Assembly (NCBI GenBank): GCA_937926205.1
Contig: CALEYL010000070.1
Span: 1-64,000 of the forward strand
Source of the DNA: an uncultured Saprospiraceae bacterium
Lineage (GTDB): Bacteria > Bacteroidota > Bacteroidia > Chitinophagales > Saprospiraceae
Length of the DNA stretch: 64,000 nt
Direction: 5' to 3'
Shown here: piece after piece, positions 45,905 through 54,854 of the stretch
Position numbering within the stretch: position 1 is the first letter of the stretch
How the letters are laid out: each line of letters opens with the position of its first letter
Notes under the pieces: model-generated
What the model saw: the letters and a program-made list of their open reading frames with translations, nothing else
Database searches by the model: none
What the model was told of the DNA's origin: nothing
Program-made: the position numbers and the translations under genes

Positions 45905-46573
45905 TCACCCCCCCTCATAAAACGACTTCAATTTTTCCTGAAGCTTTTTGACTGCCTTTTCCATGCGTTTTCGCACGGCAATTTCAGGTGCAAGCGCTTT
46001 ATTGATGAGGTAACTGAGGTTGTCAAGGCGGATGGCGGTAGGAAACGGCGGTGGCAGCTCATTCAAACTACTGTCGGTAAGGATAAAAGCCTCCGCGCCG
46101 GATTGCTGTGTGGCATCCAGATACCCAATGTAGAGGGAGAACCAGTTTTTACCGGCAATGCTGATGCCGGGATCAATTTCGAGCGCATCATTGAGGAAAT
46201 AGCCGTCCGTTATGCCCTTTTTTAGCTGCACCACTGCGGTGTCGTATATAAAGCAGAGTTCTGAAAAGAGGTATTTTTCTCTAAAGATGGCGACCATCGT
46301 CCGGTTGTCGGACTGCCCCTCCGCAATCGTCGTTTCCAGTTTCCTGCTGACGCGGCTTTTGACTTTTGGCTTCAATCCAGGTGTGTTTTGCAGATCGCTG
46401 AGCGCTTTTATTTTCTTCGCGTTAGAAGGGAGGCGCACGATAAGCACCCCTTTTTTCAGGGCTTCAACATTATCCATGGCTTTGCGCCGGGGACTTACCT
46501 CCTCTTCTGCTGGTTGTGCCATCAAAAAAATCGGAAGAGAGACTAAAAACAAGAGCGTGAGCGTTTTTTGCAT
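45905..46573 (-). CDS. Exported protein of unknown function
   Basis: A 222-residue exported protein, family not recognised. Signal peptide MQKTLTLLFLVSLPIFLMAQ. The mature part starts with a charged region (EEEVSPRRKAMDNVEALKKG), continues with a mixed alpha/beta section (MVAIFREKYLFSELCFIYD, WFSLYIGYLDATQQSGAEAF) and ends in a Lys-rich helix (AVKKLQEKLKSFYEGG). It begins at the ATG at 46571-46573. The 288-base gap up to the MoxR gene carries no clear feature. It could be a periplasmic binding protein, but nothing specific is seen. Confidence 0.65.
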   Translation of the reverse strand: MQKTLTLLFLVSLPIFLMAQPAEEEVSPRRKAMDNVEALKKGVLIVRLPSNAKKIKALSDLQNTPGLKPKVKSRVSRKLETTIAEGQSDNRTMVAIFREKYLFSELCFIYDTAVVQLKKGITDGYFLNDALEIDPGISIAGKNWFSLYIGYLDATQQSGAEAFILTDSSLNELPPPFPTAIRLDNLSYLINKALAPEIAVRKRMEKAVKKLQEKLKSFYEGG

Positions 46574-46861
46574 TTTCTGTTGATGTTGTGAAAAATCCCC
46601 CGGGTAGCGGGATGGAATTTGAGATCAGGAAGCTGCAAATTACCGGCGTATTCGACCTTCTCTGCAATAAAAACGCTTAATTTTTTTGTAATGCATTTTC
46701 CTGAATGGATAAATTCCGTTTTTTATCGGAAAAAGTCCAAATTTGTGGGCTTTTTATATCTGTTGCTGCCTTTTTATCAGTTATAGTCAGGTTGCTGACG
46801 TACAACACACTTAAAAAGCAAATGCTGTCCGTGGCGACAGACTCTAAAAATAAACACTACA

Positions 46862-47860
46862 ATGACGCAAGCTATAGACATTGAAGCGCTGAACCAACAA
46901 ATTTACACAGACAGCGCTTTTCTTGAACGATTGAATTCCGAAACTTCCAAAGTGATTGTGGGGCAGCAACACATGGTAGATCGCCTGATGCTTGGCTTGC
47001 TCACCAAGGGGCACATTCTGCTGGAAGGACTTCCCGGGCTTGCAAAAACACTGGCCATTAAAACATTGGCCAAAGCCATCCATGCGCAGTTCAGCCGGAT
47101 CCAGTTTACCCCCGACCTCCTGCCTGCCGATGTTATTGGCACCATGATATACAATCCGGCGCGCAATGAATTCACCGTTCGCAAAGGCCCGGTTTTTGCC
47201 AATTTCATACTTGCAGACGAAATCAACCGCGCCCCGGCAAAAGTACAAAGCGCCCTGCTCGAAGCCATGCAGGAACGTCAGGTCACCATTGGCAATGAAA
47301 CATTTTCACTGACGGAGCCTTTTTTGGTACTGGCCACTCAAAACCCCATTGAACAGGAGGGTACTTATCCTTTGCCCGAAGCCCAGGTCGACCGTTTTAT
47401 GTTTAAAGTAAAAGTCGGTTATCCTACCAAAGAAGAAGAACTCGACATCATCCGCAGGAACATTGCCGGCGACGACCTGCTGCAGGTACGTCCGGTGGTG
47501 GATATTGCCGAAATTCTCAAAGCCAGGGAATCGGTTCGCGGGGTTTATATGGATGAAAAAGTAGAAAAATACATCATTGACATCGTTTTTGCAACCCGCA
47601 ACCCGGGTGATTACGGCCTCAGCCAACTGGCGCCACTCATCAATTACGGCAGCTCGCCCCGCGCCAGCATCAACCTGGCTATGGCTGCCAAAGCGCACGC
47701 CTTTCTAAAACGCCGCGGTTTTGTTTTGCCGGAAGATGTGCGGCAAATTTGTCACGACGTCATGCGCCACCGCATTGGCCTGACTTATGAAGCAGAGGCT
47801 GAAAATGTGACGCAGGAAGACATCATTAATAAGGTGTTGAATGCGGTGCAGGTGCCTTGA
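46862..47860 (+). CDS. MoxR-type AAA+ ATPase
   Basis: A 332-residue AAA+ ATPase of the MoxR family, a chaperone-like protein that usually works with a von Willebrand A-domain partner. GLPGLAKTLAIKTLAKAI is the Walker A region, LADEINRAPAKVQSALLEAM the Walker B and sensor region, and ATQNPIEQEGTYPLPEAQVD the family signature. The C-terminal lid ends in ASINLAMAAKAHAFLKRRGF. In most Bacteroidota moxR is followed by DUF58 and batA/batB genes; here none is present and a truncated toxin remnant lies directly against its stop. Its partner genes must be elsewhere or have been lost. Confidence 0.93.
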   Translation: MTQAIDIEALNQQIYTDSAFLERLNSETSKVIVGQQHMVDRLMLGLLTKGHILLEGLPGLAKTLAIKTLAKAIHAQFSRIQFTPDLLPADVIGTMIYNPARNEFTVRKGPVFANFILADEINRAPAKVQSALLEAMQERQVTIGNETFSLTEPFLVLATQNPIEQEGTYPLPEAQVDRFMFKVKVGYPTKEEELDIIRRNIAGDDLLQVRPVVDIAEILKARESVRGVYMDEKVEKYIIDIVFATRNPGDYGLSQLAPLINYGSSPRASINLAMAAKAHAFLKRRGFVLPEDVRQICHDVMRHRIGLTYEAEAENVTQEDIINKVLNAVQVP

Positions 47861-47961
47861 GGGGTACTTATGTGTTCGACAATGGCATAGACATGGAACC
47901 CTTCTTGTCTTAGGATTTCGATAATAGCAAAGTCTACACTTTCATCAGCTATGATGTTCAC
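47861..47961 (-). pseudogene. Truncated DUF5615 PIN-like toxin
   Basis: Reads from a GTG at 47961 that overlaps the TGA of the antitoxin: MNIIADESVDFAIIEILRQE then GFHVYAIVEHIS, the standard start of a DUF5615 PIN-like nuclease (IIADE with the first acidic residue). After about 32 residues it departs from the family and runs into the antisense of moxR, where it stops. The rest of the usual 110-130 residues, including the later acidic residues, is missing. The toxin is therefore dead. The overlap with the antitoxin is as in intact operons. Confidence 0.7.
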
Positions 47962-48188
47962 GCAGCAACTTCTTTAACTATTTCTGTACGTATACTGTCG
48001 GCGGCAAAAGCAAGACAGGCAAAGATTTGGTCCTGATTCAAATGCGGATAAGATTGCAATAAATCTTCCAGACTTTGACCGGCAGACAACTTCTCTAAGA
48101 TCAAGTCAACGGCAATTCGCGTCCCTTTTATGGCAGGTTTACCATATAAAACGCTAGGATCTGAAGCGATATAATCTTTCCAGTTCAT
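47958..48188 (-). CDS. DUF433 family antitoxin
   Basis: A 76-residue VapB-like antitoxin of the DUF433 family. DPSVLYGKPAIKGTRIAVDL and LILEKLSAGQSLEDLLQSYP are the signature and YPHLNQDQIFACLAFAADSI follows. It binds DNA through the N-terminal helix-turn-helix-like fold and neutralises a DUF5615 PIN-like toxin. It is intact here although the toxin gene that overlaps its stop codon is truncated, so it is an orphan antitoxin and could only work against a toxin elsewhere. Confidence 0.85.
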   Translation of the reverse strand: MNWKDYIASDPSVLYGKPAIKGTRIAVDLILEKLSAGQSLEDLLQSYPHLNQDQIFACLAFAADSIRTEIVKEVAA

Positions 48189-48433
48189 TTTTTCAAATAG
48201 TTGATGGTGACGAAGATAAGCATCTTTTTACAAAACGACAAGATCAACAGTGCTAATAAAGGATATGAATGTCATCCCTTGTGGCGCCGCTTTCGCTTTA
48301 CTAAAAAATATCGTCTTCCATCCGGCTAAATAACTACTTTTAGGCGCCTGATTCGTTGCATTTTCAGATCTTCCCGATCTTAATTTTGCAATTTGGCCCG
48401 GGAACTCCCTCTTCATCAAAAGCACAAAAGTCC

Positions 48434-49951
48434 ATGCACAAAACCATAGACGAGTACATCGCTTCCGGCGAAACCAAACTGGCGCTGGAGCAATTGGGCG
48501 GCTTTCTGAGTGACCTTTCCGAAAAATACCTGAACGACTGGTTTCAGGTTTCAGCGCGCTATCACGAGCTGGAAAGCGAAAAGAACCGGGGTGTGTTGTC
48601 GCAAAACGAAGTGGAGGTGGAGATGAACAAAATCAATTTCGCCTTACTGACTTTGCTCAATGCCTGCCGTGAAATCGTTCGGAACAATTTGCCCGTAACC
48701 CACTTGTCGGGCAACCCGGAACAAAACATTGAGCAATTGCTCCGAAGCAAGCTGCTGGGCAAATACAAGGTGCTGGAAAAAGTCGGCGAAGGCGCTACCG
48801 GCCTGATTTTCAAAGGCAGGGATGAATTTTCCGGACGGACCGTCGCCATTAAGGTGCTCAAAGTGCAAACAACAGAAATACAAAGCGCTGCAGAAGAAGT
48901 GGGTAGAGTAGCCCGGTTTAAGCATCGGGGCATCATCAAAATATTCGACGTTTACTTCGACAGTTTTCCGTTGTGTATCATCACTGAATTTATAGATGGT
49001 GTCAGCATAGCCAAACTCATTCAGAGTTCCGGAGCTATTCCGATATCACGCACCCGGGAATTGATTTGCCAGTTGGGAGATGTGCTGGATTACATCCGAC
49101 ACCGGAAAATCCGCCACACCACCATTCGCCCTTCAAAAATTCAGATTGACGAAGAAGGATACCCGGTACTGTCGCCTTTTGAGGTGATCAAATCGGGAAA
49201 ATCCGACCGGAATCTGGAAAAAGTCATTCAGGATTGCGCCTACCTCAGTCCGGAAAAACTGGCTTCGGTTGATGGGGGCGAGCAATTTAACGCCCAGGCA
49301 GAAGAGCGTTCCGACCAGTTTTCCATCGCTTTGCTTGCCTATGAAATGCTGACGGGAGTTCGTTTGTTTGCCGGCGAAAACATCCCTGACATCATCCGGG
49401 CCCGCGTCCAGTTTTTCAGCAATGCACGCGTGCGCCAGAGCAAGCTCGCTTTGATCGACCACCACCCGGTCATGAAGCGCATCCTGGCTAAAATGCTGCA
49501 GGAATCGCCTGGAAAACGTTACGAAGACCTGAAAAGCGCCCTGCGCGCCATAGACGCCCTGCAGATAAATGAAAAACCCTGGTTGCTAAAAGTCAAAGAC
49601 AGTTACCAGCGTTGTCTGATGAGCAATGAAAGCTTTATTGGCCATTTTTACGAAAATCTGTTCAAGGCGCTCCCGGAAGCAAAAGCCATGTTCAGCGGCC
49701 AAAAAGATCAGTTTCGCATGCTGCAAAATGCCGTTTTGCTGCTTATAGAATCGGATGCAAACCGCCATTTTCTGGAACGCATCCTGCTTTCTCCCAAACA
49801 CGAAGGCTTGCAGGCGAGGCATTATGAAATATTCATCACCCAACTGATTCAGACAGCTTCCGAGCACGATGAAAAGTGGAATGCCGAGCTTAATAAAGCC
49901 TGGCAGCAGGCCACCGAGCCTGCCCTGAAAATATTAAAAGCAGCACAATAG
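48434..49951 (+). CDS. Effector-associated-like domain, pseudokinase and globin fusion protein
   Basis: A 505-residue protein with three parts. Residues 1-82 (MHKTIDEYIASGETKLALEQ to LLTLLNACRE) resemble the small helical effector-associated domain 11 found at the N-terminus of Bacteroidota conflict proteins. Residues 105-376 are a protein-kinase fold: VGEGATG (glycine loop), Lys140 in VAIKVL, SPEKL in place of APE, and RSDQFSIALLAYEMLTG. The catalytic HRD is H228-T-T and DFG is S247-P-F, so Asp residues for catalysis and metal are absent: a pseudokinase. Residues 384-500 look like a globin, with FYENLF, Phe420 at the usual CD1 site and His456 (PKHEG) as proximal heme ligand. ATG 48434 is chosen over an upstream frame to 48356. 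A heme-based gas or redox sensor acting through partner recruitment is inferred. Confidence 0.75.
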   Translation: MHKTIDEYIASGETKLALEQLGGFLSDLSEKYLNDWFQVSARYHELESEKNRGVLSQNEVEVEMNKINFALLTLLNACREIVRNNLPVTHLSGNPEQNIEQLLRSKLLGKYKVLEKVGEGATGLIFKGRDEFSGRTVAIKVLKVQTTEIQSAAEEVGRVARFKHRGIIKIFDVYFDSFPLCIITEFIDGVSIAKLIQSSGAIPISRTRELICQLGDVLDYIRHRKIRHTTIRPSKIQIDEEGYPVLSPFEVIKSGKSDRNLEKVIQDCAYLSPEKLASVDGGEQFNAQAEERSDQFSIALLAYEMLTGVRLFAGENIPDIIRARVQFFSNARVRQSKLALIDHHPVMKRILAKMLQESPGKRYEDLKSALRAIDALQINEKPWLLKVKDSYQRCLMSNESFIGHFYENLFKALPEAKAMFSGQKDQFRMLQNAVLLLIESDANRHFLERILLSPKHEGLQARHYEIFITQLIQTASEHDEKWNAELNKAWQQATEPALKILKAAQ

Positions 49952-50004
49952 CCTTTAGGGCGCTCTTGATACAATCAAACGACCTTACAAACAACGTTCT
50001 CAAC

Positions 50005-52770
50005 ATGACAAAACACTTACTCCTCAGCGTTCTCTCCTGTTTTCTGGCCTTACATTCAAATGCACAGGTCATCATCAACGAATTTTCAGCCTCCAACAAA
50101 AGTGATTTTGCTGACAATTTTGGCGATTTTGAAGATTGGGTGGAGTTGTACAATACCGGTCCAACAACCGTGAACCTTGGGGGCTGGCACCTCAGCGACG
50201 ACCCCGATGACCCGGAGAAATATACTTTCCCAGCCGTCAACATCCCTGCTGGCGGCTTTCGGGTAATTTTCTGCAGCGACCGCGATGTTGTGGTCGGACA
50301 AAACGTTCATACCAGCTTTAAACTCACACAAACCAAACACGAATACATTGTATTGAGCGATCCTGCGGGTAACATTGTCAACTCCATTCAGATGACGGCC
50401 CCCACTCAGGTCAACCAATCCCGCGGCCGAAAAACAAATGGATCCAATATCTGGGCAATTTTTGCAGACCCAACACCAGGGCAGTCCAATGACCCGGCCA
50501 CAGATTATGTTTCCTATGCTCCAAAGCCGGTTTTTACGACCGACCCCGGATTTTACTACCCCTCTTCAGGCTCCATTCAGGTCTTCATTCAGGAGCCCTT
50601 ACCGGGTTTCAATGTGCGCTACACAACGGACGGCTCTCTGCCCACCGCCGTTTCTGCATTATATGCCGGTCCGATTACAGTAGACAAAACGACAGTTATC
50701 CGGGCACGCACGTTCAGCATTGACCCGTCTATTTTTCCCGGATTTACCGAAACCAACACCTATTTCATTGACGAAGTGCATTCTATGCCGGTGGTATCCC
50801 TGGCATCCCGCGATTTTGATGACCTGTTTTCGGGCTTTGGCGGCGAGATCAGCAATTACATCGAATACTTTGAAGACGGGCAACTGCGCTTCGAACAACA
50901 GGGCGATATCCGCGGCCACGGAAACGACTCCTGGGGTTATGCCCAGAAAGGCATGCGATTCTATGCCCGCGACGAATATGGCTATGACAACAACATCGAG
51001 TATAAAATATTCAAAACAACGCCGCGCGACGAATTTGACGTCATCATCCTGAAAGCCGGCGCTTCCGACAACTACCCCGGCGGGCAATTCGATGGCATCC
51101 CCTCCTGCCACATCCGCGATGCATTTGCCCATACGCTTGCCGAAAAAGGCGGCCTCGACCTCGACTTCCGTCGCCTGCAACACTGCGTCGTTTACATCAA
51201 TGGCGAATACTGGGGTTTGTACGAATGTCGGGAAAGGGTGGATAATGATTACGCCAAATTTTACTACGACCAGAGCAAAAAATACGTAGACATGCTGAAA
51301 TACTGGGGTGGGATGAACGTGGAAAACGGCAGTCCCCAGGCCTGGTATGACGTGTATGCCTTCATCCAGGCCAATGACCTGAGCGTGCCGGCCAATTATG
51401 ATTATGTAAAAAGCCAGATCAGCATCAGCAGCTTTATCGACTATTTCATCATCAATACTTTTTTTGTCAATTCAGACTGGCTAAACTGGAATACCATGTG
51501 GTGGCGCGGCACGGAAGGCGCCGGCGTCCCCTGGCGTTATGCGCTCTGGGACATGGATAACATCTGCGACCTTGGGCAGAATTACACTGGACTCAGTACC
51601 ACCACATTCGGAAACTCTCCCTGCAATGTAGAAGACTATTTTTCGAACGATCAGAATATTGCCCATACGGGCATGTGGAAGAAGTTTTTTGACAACCCGG
51701 AATTTGTGCAACAATACGTCAACCGCTACGCCGATCTGATGAATACTTTGTTGAATTGCGATTTTACACTGTCGCATTTAGACAGCCTCATCGCGGTCAT
51801 TTCCCAGGAGATGCCCCGCCAGATTGAGCGCTGGGGTGGCAGCATGGATCAATGGCAGCAAAACCTGGACCACATGCGTGAACAGGTGGAAGGTAAGTGC
51901 ACCATTCTGGCCGAACAAATTGTAGACTGTTATGAAGACGAAGGCATTACCGGCCCGTATAAAATTGAGGTGGACGTCATTCCGGCAGGCGCCGGTCGGG
52001 TAAAATTTAATACCACGGCCTTGTATTCTTATCCTTATCTGGCCACGTATTTCGGCGGCATCGGCATTACCTGCGAGGCATTGCCCAATCCAGACAAGCT
52101 GTTCGACCATTGGGAAATCGACGGCATTGTTTTTACACCGGATGAATTTTCACAGGCCATCGCTTTCAGTCTGACCAACGACGCCAGCATCACGGCCGTT
52201 TTTGTCGAGGCCATTCCCTGCGTTCAACCTTACAACATCTTTGCCGACAGCACCCATAGTTCCATTGCCCTTAACTGGGCCGGGCCAAACAATTTTATTG
52301 CCTACGAAATCAGCTATCGTCCGCTTGGCGCAAATGGGTGGGAAACCTACGCCAATCTGGAAAACAACTATCTGATTGAGGACCTCTCAGCCTGTACTTC
52401 CTACGAAATTCGGTTGCGTGCTTTCTGCGGATTTGCCATCAGCGCGTATGACACCATTGTGGTGCAAACCCAGTGTTTCACCGGCACGCATGCTGAAAGC
52501 GACGGTGCGCTGGCATCTGCGCGTGCTTTCCCGAACCCATTTTCGGAATCGCTGAATGTGGAATTGGAAATGGCGTCGGCCTCCCGGGTCTCCGTCGAAT
52601 TGTACAGTGCCGGCGGTCAGTTGATCCAGGTCGAGGAAGCGGCGCAGCTTCAACCGGGTTTCCATCGCTTTGAAGTATTGAACGGAAATGACCTGCCCGG
52701 CGGGCTATATCTGCTTAAAATCCGAACGGAGGATGGCGTGGAAGTGATTCGGGTAGTGAAGGGGAATTGA
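50005..52770 (+). CDS. T9SS-exported CotH-kinase/lamin-tail protein
   Basis: A 921-residue surface protein. After the signal peptide (MTKHLLLSVLSCFLALHSNA, cleaved near AQV) comes a lamin-tail domain (VIINEFSASNKSDFADNFGD, LGGWHLSDD), then a beta-hexosaminidase C-terminal type domain (VRYTTDGSLPTAVSALYAGP), then the CotH kinase fold (FDVIILKAGASDNYPGGQF, VYINGEYWGLYECRERVD). ALWDMDNICDLG carries the metal-binding Asp. A fibronectin-III domain (IALNWAGPNNFIAYEISYRP) and a T9SS type A sorting domain (AFPNPFSESL to the end) finish it. CotH folds are secreted protein kinases in spores; here the substrate is unknown. The frame extends to 49966, but 50005 begins the signal peptide. Confidence 0.85.
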   Translation: MTKHLLLSVLSCFLALHSNAQVIINEFSASNKSDFADNFGDFEDWVELYNTGPTTVNLGGWHLSDDPDDPEKYTFPAVNIPAGGFRVIFCSDRDVVVGQNVHTSFKLTQTKHEYIVLSDPAGNIVNSIQMTAPTQVNQSRGRKTNGSNIWAIFADPTPGQSNDPATDYVSYAPKPVFTTDPGFYYPSSGSIQVFIQEPLPGFNVRYTTDGSLPTAVSALYAGPITVDKTTVIRARTFSIDPSIFPGFTETNTYFIDEVHSMPVVSLASRDFDDLFSGFGGEISNYIEYFEDGQLRFEQQGDIRGHGNDSWGYAQKGMRFYARDEYGYDNNIEYKIFKTTPRDEFDVIILKAGASDNYPGGQFDGIPSCHIRDAFAHTLAEKGGLDLDFRRLQHCVVYINGEYWGLYECRERVDNDYAKFYYDQSKKYVDMLKYWGGMNVENGSPQAWYDVYAFIQANDLSVPANYDYVKSQISISSFIDYFIINTFFVNSDWLNWNTMWWRGTEGAGVPWRYALWDMDNICDLGQNYTGLSTTTFGNSPCNVEDYFSNDQNIAHTGMWKKFFDNPEFVQQYVNRYADLMNTLLNCDFTLSHLDSLIAVISQEMPRQIERWGGSMDQWQQNLDHMREQVEGKCTILAEQIVDCYEDEGITGPYKIEVDVIPAGAGRVKFNTTALYSYPYLATYFGGIGITCEALPNPDKLFDHWEIDGIVFTPDEFSQAIAFSLTNDASITAVFVEAIPCVQPYNIFADSTHSSIALNWAGPNNFIAYEISYRPLGANGWETYANLENNYLIEDLSACTSYEIRLRAFCGFAISAYDTIVVQTQCFTGTHAESDGALASARAFPNPFSESLNVELEMASASRVSVELYSAGGQLIQVEEAAQLQPGFHRFEVLNGNDLPGGLYLLKIRTEDGVEVIRVVKGN

Positions 52771-52846
52771 GCAAGTTTGCAAGGGGCGAATTGGCAAGAG
52801 GCGAATTGGCAATAAAACCGACCAAAAGGCAGCGTGAAGGGGAGTA

Positions 52847-53137
52847 GTGAGGGTTTGACTTCGAGTCAAGCCCTCACTAATCATCTTGCCCATTTGCCAC
52901 GCTCCCACCCTTTATCTGAATCAGAATTTTCAGAATTTTGGCCTGCCTACCTGATCTCAGGCAGGCTGGCCGAGCAGGTAGGAATTTTCAGAATCACACA
53001 TCGCTCACGCGATGGCGGGAGCTGAGCGAAGTCGAAGTTCCGCCTCGCGTGTATTATCCCTGCGGGTTCTGCCCGCTCCCGAGAGTAGAGCAGGATTGCT
53101 ACTTTAGGTTTAGCAAGCCTCGGAGGCTTACCAAACC
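52847..53137. repeat. Direct repeat copy A, downstream of the TIR gene
   Basis: Starts with a hairpin, 52847-52877 (GTGAGGGTTTGACT / AGTCAAGCCCTCAC), and ends with another, 53107-53137 (GGTTTAGCAAGCCT / AGGCTTACCAAACC). Between them are CGCCTCGCGTGTATTATCCC and GATTGCTACTTTAGG, shared with copy B at 54597, plus about 110 extra bases carrying TCAGAATTTTCAGAATTTT and the motif CTGAGCGAAGTCGAA at 53022. It fills the 510-base gap between the CotH gene and the TIR gene end; no gene is seen there. Confidence 0.7.
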
Positions 53138-53279
53138 GAGGGTGCTTCCCGAAACGCATTGCCTGGCTTCTAACGCGGCTGCTTCTCTGGTCAACCCTTC
53201 AAAAAGAAAAAAGAAAAGGGTAAGAGGGTACCTGCCTTCGCTAAGCTACGGCAGGCAAGAAAGAGATAAAGGGTAATCG

Positions 53280-54554
53280 TTACCGGGCAAGGCGAAAACC
53301 GACATCGGTGCTACGGTCAACCGTATAGTCCCCGAAGCGAAGCGCGACCCGACAGTTGTCTGAATCGAGGCTGTACCAGGACCCGCCACGAACCACGCGG
53401 CGAGCCTGATCACCGCCCGCCATCCAGGCGCTGCCATCTTTCGGGGCGCCTACGTAGTTTGCATGCCATACATCCTGGCACCACTCCCGCACGTTTCCGC
53501 TCATGTCGTAGAGGCCCAATTCGTTGGCTTTTTTTTGCATGACGGGCTGCGTTTTACCGCCGAAAATACTAGTGTACCAGGCCACTTCACTCAGATCATT
53601 GCTACCTGCGTATTTTGTTTTACGGGAAACATTTCCGCCCCGGGCCGCGTATTCCCATTCGGCTTCAGTGGGCAGGCGGTAATGTGCGCCGGTTTTTTCA
53701 TTGAGCTGTTTGATGAACGCCTGCGCGTCGTTCCAGGTAACCCCTTCCACCGGGCAGTCGTCGCAGCCTTTGAATTTCAGTTGCGGCGGGTCTGCCCCCA
53801 TGACCGCGCGCCATTGGGCCTGCGTCACCGGATGCTTACAAAGGTGAAAATCCTGGAGCGTCACGTGGTGAACAGGGCGGCAGGCATCCCAGAGATCGCC
53901 GTGTTCGTCTCCCATTTGAAAGGCGCCGCCTTTGATCGGGATCATAAGGTCGTAGAAAGGATCGAGGGCGCGGCGCGCTTCTTCCTCCTTTTTCCGGCGG
54001 GCAGCTGCTTCGGGGCGCTCTTTTTCTTCGATGGGTTTCTGGTGGCTTGCTGCTGCTGCATCGCGCAAACGTTGTGCTGCTGCTTCTTTTTCTCGAAATA
54101 CATTCATTTCCCGCTCTTCAATGAGAACGAGCAGGGCTTCAACGGCATCGTTCCACGCGTCATCACGATCCTTCCAGGAAGTAACTGGTTTGGCATCTTT
54201 AGGTAAGGCCTGAAGCTTGGCCAAAGGCGTCGCCCTCCAAGCGCAGGGCCTTATAATGAGGGGCACCACCCTTGCTTCGCCGCGGGTGTGGCGTTCGAGG
54301 GCGTCGGCCATTTCTTTATCATAAAAATAATCGGAGTCTATGGCGTTGGCGCTCAACAGCAGCAGGATGATTTCTGCCGCATGGAGATTTTTTTTAATAG
54401 CCTCTTCCCAAACTGCTCCGGGTTCGATGTTGCCGTCGTACCAGATGATGGCGCGTTTGGTGCGTTCGAGGGGGCGCAGGTGAATGCGCAGCTCCTCCAG
54501 CAGATCGGCATCTTTTCGGGCGTAGGCGATAAAAATCCTGGGCAGTTGGTCCAT
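53280..54554 (-). CDS. TIR-domain protein with C-terminal formylglycine-enzyme-like domain
   Basis: A 424-residue protein. The N-terminal TIR domain (about 1-150) begins PRIFIAYARKDADLLEELR. Glu81 in YFYDKEM is at the position of the catalytic NADase glutamate. A charged coiled linker (about 155-200) leads to a SUMF1/FGE-sulfatase-like domain: IPIKGGAFQMGDE, YRLPTEAEWEYAARGG, GLYDMSGNVREWCQD, RVVRGGSWYSLDS, VGFRLAR. The two Cys that make formylglycine in true enzymes are not at the expected place after RGGSW, so it is probably a binding module. TIR fused to this fold is known in bacterial conflict systems. The natural reading is an NAD-consuming effector that is triggered by what the lectin-like domain binds (inference). 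The start ATG lies 43 bases from repeat copy B. Confidence 0.85.
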   Translation of the reverse strand: MDQLPRIFIAYARKDADLLEELRIHLRPLERTKRAIIWYDGNIEPGAVWEEAIKKNLHAAEIILLLLSANAIDSDYFYDKEMADALERHTRGEARVVPLIIRPCAWRATPLAKLQALPKDAKPVTSWKDRDDAWNDAVEALLVLIEEREMNVFREKEAAAQRLRDAAAASHQKPIEEKERPEAAARRKKEEEARRALDPFYDLMIPIKGGAFQMGDEHGDLWDACRPVHHVTLQDFHLCKHPVTQAQWRAVMGADPPQLKFKGCDDCPVEGVTWNDAQAFIKQLNEKTGAHYRLPTEAEWEYAARGGNVSRKTKYAGSNDLSEVAWYTSIFGGKTQPVMQKKANELGLYDMSGNVREWCQDVWHANYVGAPKDGSAWMAGGDQARRVVRGGSWYSLDSDNCRVALRFGDYTVDRSTDVGFRLAR

Positions 54555-54596
54555 TGAGTATGCTAAAAAAGTATGGTTGTTATTATTGCTGGCTGA

Positions 54597-54752
54597 GTGA
54601 GGGTTTGACTTTGAGTCAAGCCCTCACTAATAAACAGGCCCGCTCGCGCGATGGCTCCGCCTCGCGTGTGTTATCCCTACGGGCTTTGCCTGTTTCCAAG
54701 AGCAGGCAGGGTGCTACTTTAGGTTTAGCAAGCTTTGTAAGCTTACCAAACC
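54597..54752. repeat. Direct repeat copy B, upstream of the TIR gene
   Basis: The shorter copy of the repeat at 52847, in the same orientation. Its first hairpin is 54597-54627 and its second 54722-54752. In the second, stem bases AAGCTT/AAGCTT replace AAGCCT/AGGCTT of copy A, so pairing is kept. CGCCTCGCGTGTGTTATCCC is shared, as is GTGCTACTTTAGG. It contains no gene; a 94-codon frame over it is not credible. Confidence 0.7.
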
Positions 54753-54854
54753 GAGCCGTATTCCCAAACGGGCTGTCGCCTTATCCCGTTGCCCCAATCT
54801 TCAAATTTTCAAAACTTGTCCCGCCCAAGCGGGGTTAACTCATTTTCAAATCCC

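Noticed and set aside
52771..53279. Small plus-strand frames at 52834 and 52938
   Set aside because: They are readings of the hairpin-rich repeat copy A, low in complexity and without family signs.
54554..54838. A 94-codon plus-strand frame starting at the TIR gene's ATG
   Set aside because: It is a reading of repeat copy B; a similar fragment appears over copy A and there is no other support.
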